Positions 61,231-64,000 of a DNA stretch of 64,000 nucleotides are shown here, piece after piece. Under the pieces are notes generated by a model. The model saw only the letters and a program-made list of their open reading frames with translations, was not told the origin of the DNA and made no database searches. The translations under genes were made by a program, and so were the position numbers. Position 1 is the first letter of the stretch, and each line of letters opens with the position of its first letter. The DNA is from DATADD01 sp046262355 (GTDB lineage: Bacteria > Actinomycetota > CADDZG01 > WHSQ01), in the NCBI GenBank assembly GCA_046262355.1, contig JBHEMX010000068.1, forward strand, positions 10,060 to 74,059, written 5' to 3'.

Positions 61231-61820
61231 AGGAGCCGGACCTTGTCTCGGGTCCTCCAGAAGACGATGTCGCGACGGCCGCAGCGTTCGAGCATGCCGA
61301 CCGCGAGAGCGGCTCTCACGGCGAACCCGGCGACGACGATCACCGCGCGGTCGCGCGCGACATCGGCGGCTCGCGACCACAGCTTCTCGATCGGGATGTG
61401 AAGTGCCGAGTCGGGGCGGCGCGCGCCGGGATCTCCGACGTCGAGCAGCGTGCCGTCGGGCGCCGCAGCGTGCGTGACGACTTCGGTCGACGCGGGCGCC
61501 CCCTTCGCCGATGCCCACGCGTTGACCCCATGATCCACCCGACCCAGCACGGTGAAGCCCTTGCCGCGCAGCGCGGCGGCGGTGTTCGCCATGTGAGCGT
61601 TGTCCGAGGACAGCAGCAGGAGCGGCAGCTCGAGGGGCAGGCAATCGCGCGCCCGGCCCGCCATTCCCGGACCGAACTCGTAGAGGAGAGCGATCGAACC
61701 GGGAACGTGTACCTGGAGGTAGTCGTCGATCGGACGGAGGTCGACGAAAGCCGCCCCGTCGTCCACACGAGCAAGAGCTTCGTCGAGGTCGAGCGTCTTC
61801 AGCGTCGTGGTCGGCAGCAT
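61227..61820 (-). CDS. Tandem rhodanese-like protein without active-site Cys
   Basis: 197 residues from ATG 61820. Two rhodanese folds: FVDLRPIDDYLQVHVPGSI with LLLLSSDNAHMAN, and LLDVGDPGARRPDSALHIP with VIVVAGFAVRAAL. In both the catalytic-loop Cys is replaced (Ser and Gly/Ala positions), so sulfur transfer is unlikely. The pairing of an intact fold with lost Cys in both copies suggests a binding or regulatory role. Confidence 0.75.
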   Translation of the reverse strand: MLPTTTLKTLDLDEALARVDDGAAFVDLRPIDDYLQVHVPGSIALLYEFGPGMAGRARDCLPLELPLLLLSSDNAHMANTAAALRGKGFTVLGRVDHGVNAWASAKGAPASTEVVTHAAAPDGTLLDVGDPGARRPDSALHIPIEKLWSRAADVARDRAVIVVAGFAVRAALAVGMLERCGRRDIVFWRTRDKVRLL

Positions 61821-61862
61821 CGTCGTTAGCGCGTAGCGTATCCGCTGCTTGATACTGGGGGC

Positions 61863-62393
61863 ATGGGACCGTCTCTGTTCGTGCTGCTGCTCGCGGTTCC
61901 GATCGCAGAGCTGTGGCTCATCGTCCAGGCCTCGGAGCGCATCGGACTGATGTCTACGCTCGGGCTCCTCGTGCTCATCTCGATCGTCGGTGCGTGGCTG
62001 CTGAAGCAGCAAGGTCTGGCGACGTGGCGACGTCTGCAGGATGTGTTGCGTCGGGGCCAGATGCCGACGAGCGAGATCGCCGACGGAGCTCTGATCCTGC
62101 TCGGAGGAGCGCTCCTGCTGACACCCGGTTTCCTCACCGATCTCGTCGGGTTGCTGTTCGTCGTGCCGCCCACCAGGGCCGTTGTCAAGCGCGTCTCCAG
62201 GAGGCGGCTGTCACGGTGGGCGGAGCGCCGCGTCGGGGGACCGACCAAGCACGTCCATGCGACGACGGCAACTAGGGCGACAGTCCCGGATGGCGCTTCT
62301 GGAACTCCTCCGAGTCCTCCTCCTCTTCCTCGGCAACCGGTCGATCGGCGCGTCGCACCGGGGGACGAGGGCGGTTCTCGGGATACGGGATGA
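61863..62393 (+). CDS. fxsA: FxsA-family membrane protein
   Basis: 176 residues, ATG 61863. Membrane segments include LFVLLLAVPIAELWLIV and LGLLVLISIVGAWLLK, then GALLLTPGFLTDLVGLLFVVPP, the FxsA signature. The basic C-terminal tail (about 125-176) is Pro/Arg-rich and overlaps the convergent hypothetical gene by 122 bp, which is unusual and may mean one stop is farther in than real. FxsA relieves phage F exclusion in E. coli; its general role is unknown. Confidence 0.85.
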   Translation: MGPSLFVLLLAVPIAELWLIVQASERIGLMSTLGLLVLISIVGAWLLKQQGLATWRRLQDVLRRGQMPTSEIADGALILLGGALLLTPGFLTDLVGLLFVVPPTRAVVKRVSRRRLSRWAERRVGGPTKHVHATTATRATVPDGASGTPPSPPPLPRQPVDRRVAPGDEGGSRDTG

Positions 62394-62730
62394 CGGGTCC
62401 CACGCGCCCTTGCTCTCTGTAGGCCGCTCGGGCGAAGTCCTCGGGCGGCCGGACGTTGGCGTTGATCCGCACGCGCAGATCCTCCGGATAGCCCCCGAGG
62501 TGAACCGGGACGCCGAGCCCTGCCGCTCGCTCCCGGGCCTCGTCGGGCGACGCGTAGACCCAGCGCTCCCAGCGCCCGTGAGCATCCACGAGGACGAGCT
62601 GGGCGTCGCCGAGCCCGATCCGCACGATCACCGCTTCGACCCCCGCACCCTGGCGGCGCGTGAAGTCCTCGGGGCTGTGGAACGGTTCCTCCGGATCCCC
62701 CCAGCCCTCGAACGGCCACGTCCGTGCCAT
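62272..62730 (-). CDS. Hypothetical protein with acidic C-terminus
   Basis: 152 residues from ATG 62730 (a longer frame to 62790 is less likely). The central part (VEAVIVRIGLGDAQLVLVDAHG, RWVYASPDEARERAAGLG) is alpha/beta and looks globular, with an acidic EEEEEDSEEF tail. No family recognised. The tail is antisense to the end of fxsA. Codon use is like its neighbours. Confidence 0.6.
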   Translation of the reverse strand: MARTWPFEGWGDPEEPFHSPEDFTRRQGAGVEAVIVRIGLGDAQLVLVDAHGRWERWVYASPDEARERAAGLGVPVHLGGYPEDLRVRINANVRPPEDFARAAYREQGRVGPVIPYPENRPRPPVRRADRPVAEEEEEDSEEFQKRHPGLSP

Positions 62731-62828
62731 GCATGATCCTTTCCGCGCGGGCCTTCGGCGCGCCGTAACCGTACCCGTGGTTGCATCCACGTCGCACGCC
62801 CACGATAGAGGGAGCGAGACGGCGGGGC

Positions 62829-63608
62829 TTAGATGACGAGCCCGCCGTCGACGCAGAGGACCTGTCCGGTCACGTAGTCGGAGTCCTTCGAGGCGAGGAA
62901 CACGAACGCGGGAGCTATCTCCTCCGGCGCTCCGTAGCGGCCCAATGCGAACCGAGCGAGTCGCTTCTCTGCGCCGGCGGGATCTTGCATGAGAGGCTCC
63001 GTCATCGCGGTGAGTGCGGCGGGGGCGATCGCATTCACGTTTATGGCCAGCGGCCCCACCTCCTTGGCCCAGCTCTTCGTGAGCCCCACGATGCCCATCT
63101 TCGCGGCGGCATAGTTCGACTGGCCGATCGCGCCGATCAGTCCGGACGCCGACGTGACGTTGACGATCTTTCGGGCCTTCGGCTTACCGTCATTCGATTC
63201 CTGCTTCGCGAGCGGGCGCCAGTGCTGGATGAGCGCGCGGCCGCACGCCCAAGTGCCCTTGAGATGGACCCGGATCACCTCGTCGAACTCCTCTTCCGAC
63301 ATCCTGTGGACCATGCGATCTCGCAGTATCCCGGCGTTGTTGACGAGCACGTCGACCACTCCGAAGCCGGCGAGCGCGGTGTCCAGCAGCGCTTCGGCGG
63401 CCTCGACGCTTCCGATGGGGTCGTAGTTGGGCGCAGCATCCGCGCCGAGTGCGGCCGCCCCCGCAACGACGTCGTCGCAGGCCCGTCTGTTGACGTCGTT
63501 GACGACGACACGCGCTCCCTCTGCGGCGAAGGCAAGCGCGACCGCTTTGCCGATACCTTGTCCCGCACCCGTTACTATGCAGGACTTACCGCGAAGCCTG
63601 TTGCTCAT
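62829..63608 (-). CDS. SDR-family oxidoreductase
   Basis: 259 residues from ATG 63608 (ATG 63617 adds three). TGAGQGIGKA, NNAG, Ser in VTSASG, and YAAAK all intact; the C-terminus has the usual VDGG. Resembles actinobacterial 3-oxoacyl or hydroxysteroid-type reductases used in lipid or steroid metabolism. Divergent from greA, 91 bp apart. Substrate unknown. Confidence 0.87.
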   Translation of the reverse strand: MSNRLRGKSCIVTGAGQGIGKAVALAFAAEGARVVVNDVNRRACDDVVAGAAALGADAAPNYDPIGSVEAAEALLDTALAGFGVVDVLVNNAGILRDRMVHRMSEEEFDEVIRVHLKGTWACGRALIQHWRPLAKQESNDGKPKARKIVNVTSASGLIGAIGQSNYAAAKMGIVGLTKSWAKEVGPLAINVNAIAPAALTAMTEPLMQDPAGAEKRLARFALGRYGAPEEIAPAFVFLASKDSDYVTGQVLCVDGGLVI

Positions 63609-63699
63609 GAGACGCATCCTATGTGCGGGCGCGCGTCTTATGCTCGCTGGCTTCGGAAAGATGTTCAACAAGCGAATCGGTCGAGGCGGTTGAGTGGCT

Positions 63700-64000
63700 A
63701 TGGCAGACCAAGAGAAGAAGGCTCCACTTACGCAGCAGGCTTTCGATCGCCTAGAGGCGGAGTTGGCCCATCTCGAGGGTGAAGGCCGCGAGAAGATCAT
63801 CGAAGAGATCGCCCGGGCGCGCGCGCACGGCGACCTCAGCGAGAACGCGGAGTATCACGCCGCGCGCGAGACGCAAGGTATGCAAGAGGCGCGCATCCGG
63901 CAGATCCGACAGATGATCGAGAATGCCGAGATCATCCACGGCGACGAAGACGACATCGTCAAGCCCGGCAAGCTCGTCACGATCCGGTACGCGGCCGACG
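63700..64000 (+). CDS. greA: Transcription elongation factor GreA, 3' end outside window
   Basis: 100 codons visible from ATG 63700 (GTG 63694 has the better-placed GAGGCGG and is an alternative). The N-terminal coiled coil carries ARAHGDLSENAEYHAAR, the tip motif with the acidic residues that reach the RNA polymerase active site and stimulate transcript cleavage. The FKBP-like C-terminal domain begins at GKLVTIRY and runs off the end. Confidence 0.93.
   Translation, partial: MADQEKKAPLTQQAFDRLEAELAHLEGEGREKIIEEIARARAHGDLSENAEYHAARETQGMQEARIRQIRQMIENAEIIHGDEDDIVKPGKLVTIRYAAD

Overview
The window is about 64 kb of very GC-rich DNA, densely coding on both strands, with many 4-nt ATGA/GTGA stop-start overlaps and frequent GTG/TTG starts. 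The gene content points to a member of the Actinomycetota: PucR regulator, form II CODH-like hydroxylase with coxD/E/G genes, LigD split into separate proteins, roadblock/LC7 protein, GlsB and FxsA membrane proteins, and an actinobacterial-style SDR without YxxxK. It is probably an uncultured or deep-branching lineage, but the class cannot be fixed from this sequence. I see no rRNA, tRNA, insertion sequence, phage gene or CRISPR array.

Layout. 1-4.0 kb: a truncated zinc-ribbon membrane protein, a cytochrome b561-like protein with a partner lipoprotein, a small basic protein and a CorA-type Mg transporter. 4.0-17.0 kb: a polyamine/amine region. A HemL-like class III aminotransferase faces a nine-gene minus-strand array, gabT-potA-potD-potB-potC-potA-potD-potB-potC, which holds two complete spermidine/putrescine-type ABC importers. 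A PucR regulator is divergent from it, and an inverted repeat touches the regulator's start codon. 17.0-19.6 kb: a UDP-glucuronate decarboxylase-like epimerase and a RecQ helicase.

19.8-30.3 kb: the most interesting region, a nine-gene, translationally coupled plus-strand operon. It encodes a carbamoyltransferase, a GT2, a GT4-like and two GT9 (heptosyltransferase-like) enzymes, a fused GT4-GmhA protein, a classical SDR, GmhB and a bifunctional HldE. Together these cover every step from sedoheptulose 7-phosphate to ADP-D-glycero-heptose, plus transfer and carbamoylation. That predicts a heptose-containing, carbamoylated surface glycan (or secreted glycoside) in an organism whose other genes look monoderm.

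30.5-43.1 kb: mixed housekeeping and accessory genes. These are an aldehyde dehydrogenase, a small HELVH membrane protein, a zinc ribbon, a pseudo-receiver, a methyltransferase, an L,D-transpeptidase, a VapBC-like toxin-antitoxin pair with a perfect palindrome at its start, GlsB, a metallophosphoesterase and a dCMP deaminase. A LigD phosphoesterase-ligase and a separate LigD polymerase flank a roadblock protein and a DUF72 protein. A DJ-1/PfpI protein closes the section.

43.1-58.6 kb: acetyl-CoA synthetase and a molybdenum hydroxylase region. coxS-coxL-coxM-coxD-coxE-mog run on the minus strand; xdhC/coxI-like, coxG and mocA-like genes run divergently. Then come an SDR, a quinone oxidoreductase (apparently starting at CTG), moaE, moaA and an isocitrate/isopropylmalate-type dehydrogenase. 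The Mo-cofactor genes plausibly serve the hydroxylase, whose active-site loop is of form II, so its substrate is open. 58.8-64 kb: an exported M23-like/lipase fusion with a degenerate peptidase motif, a DUF45 metallopeptidase, a cysteine-less double rhodanese, FxsA, a hypothetical protein, an SDR and the 5' part of greA.
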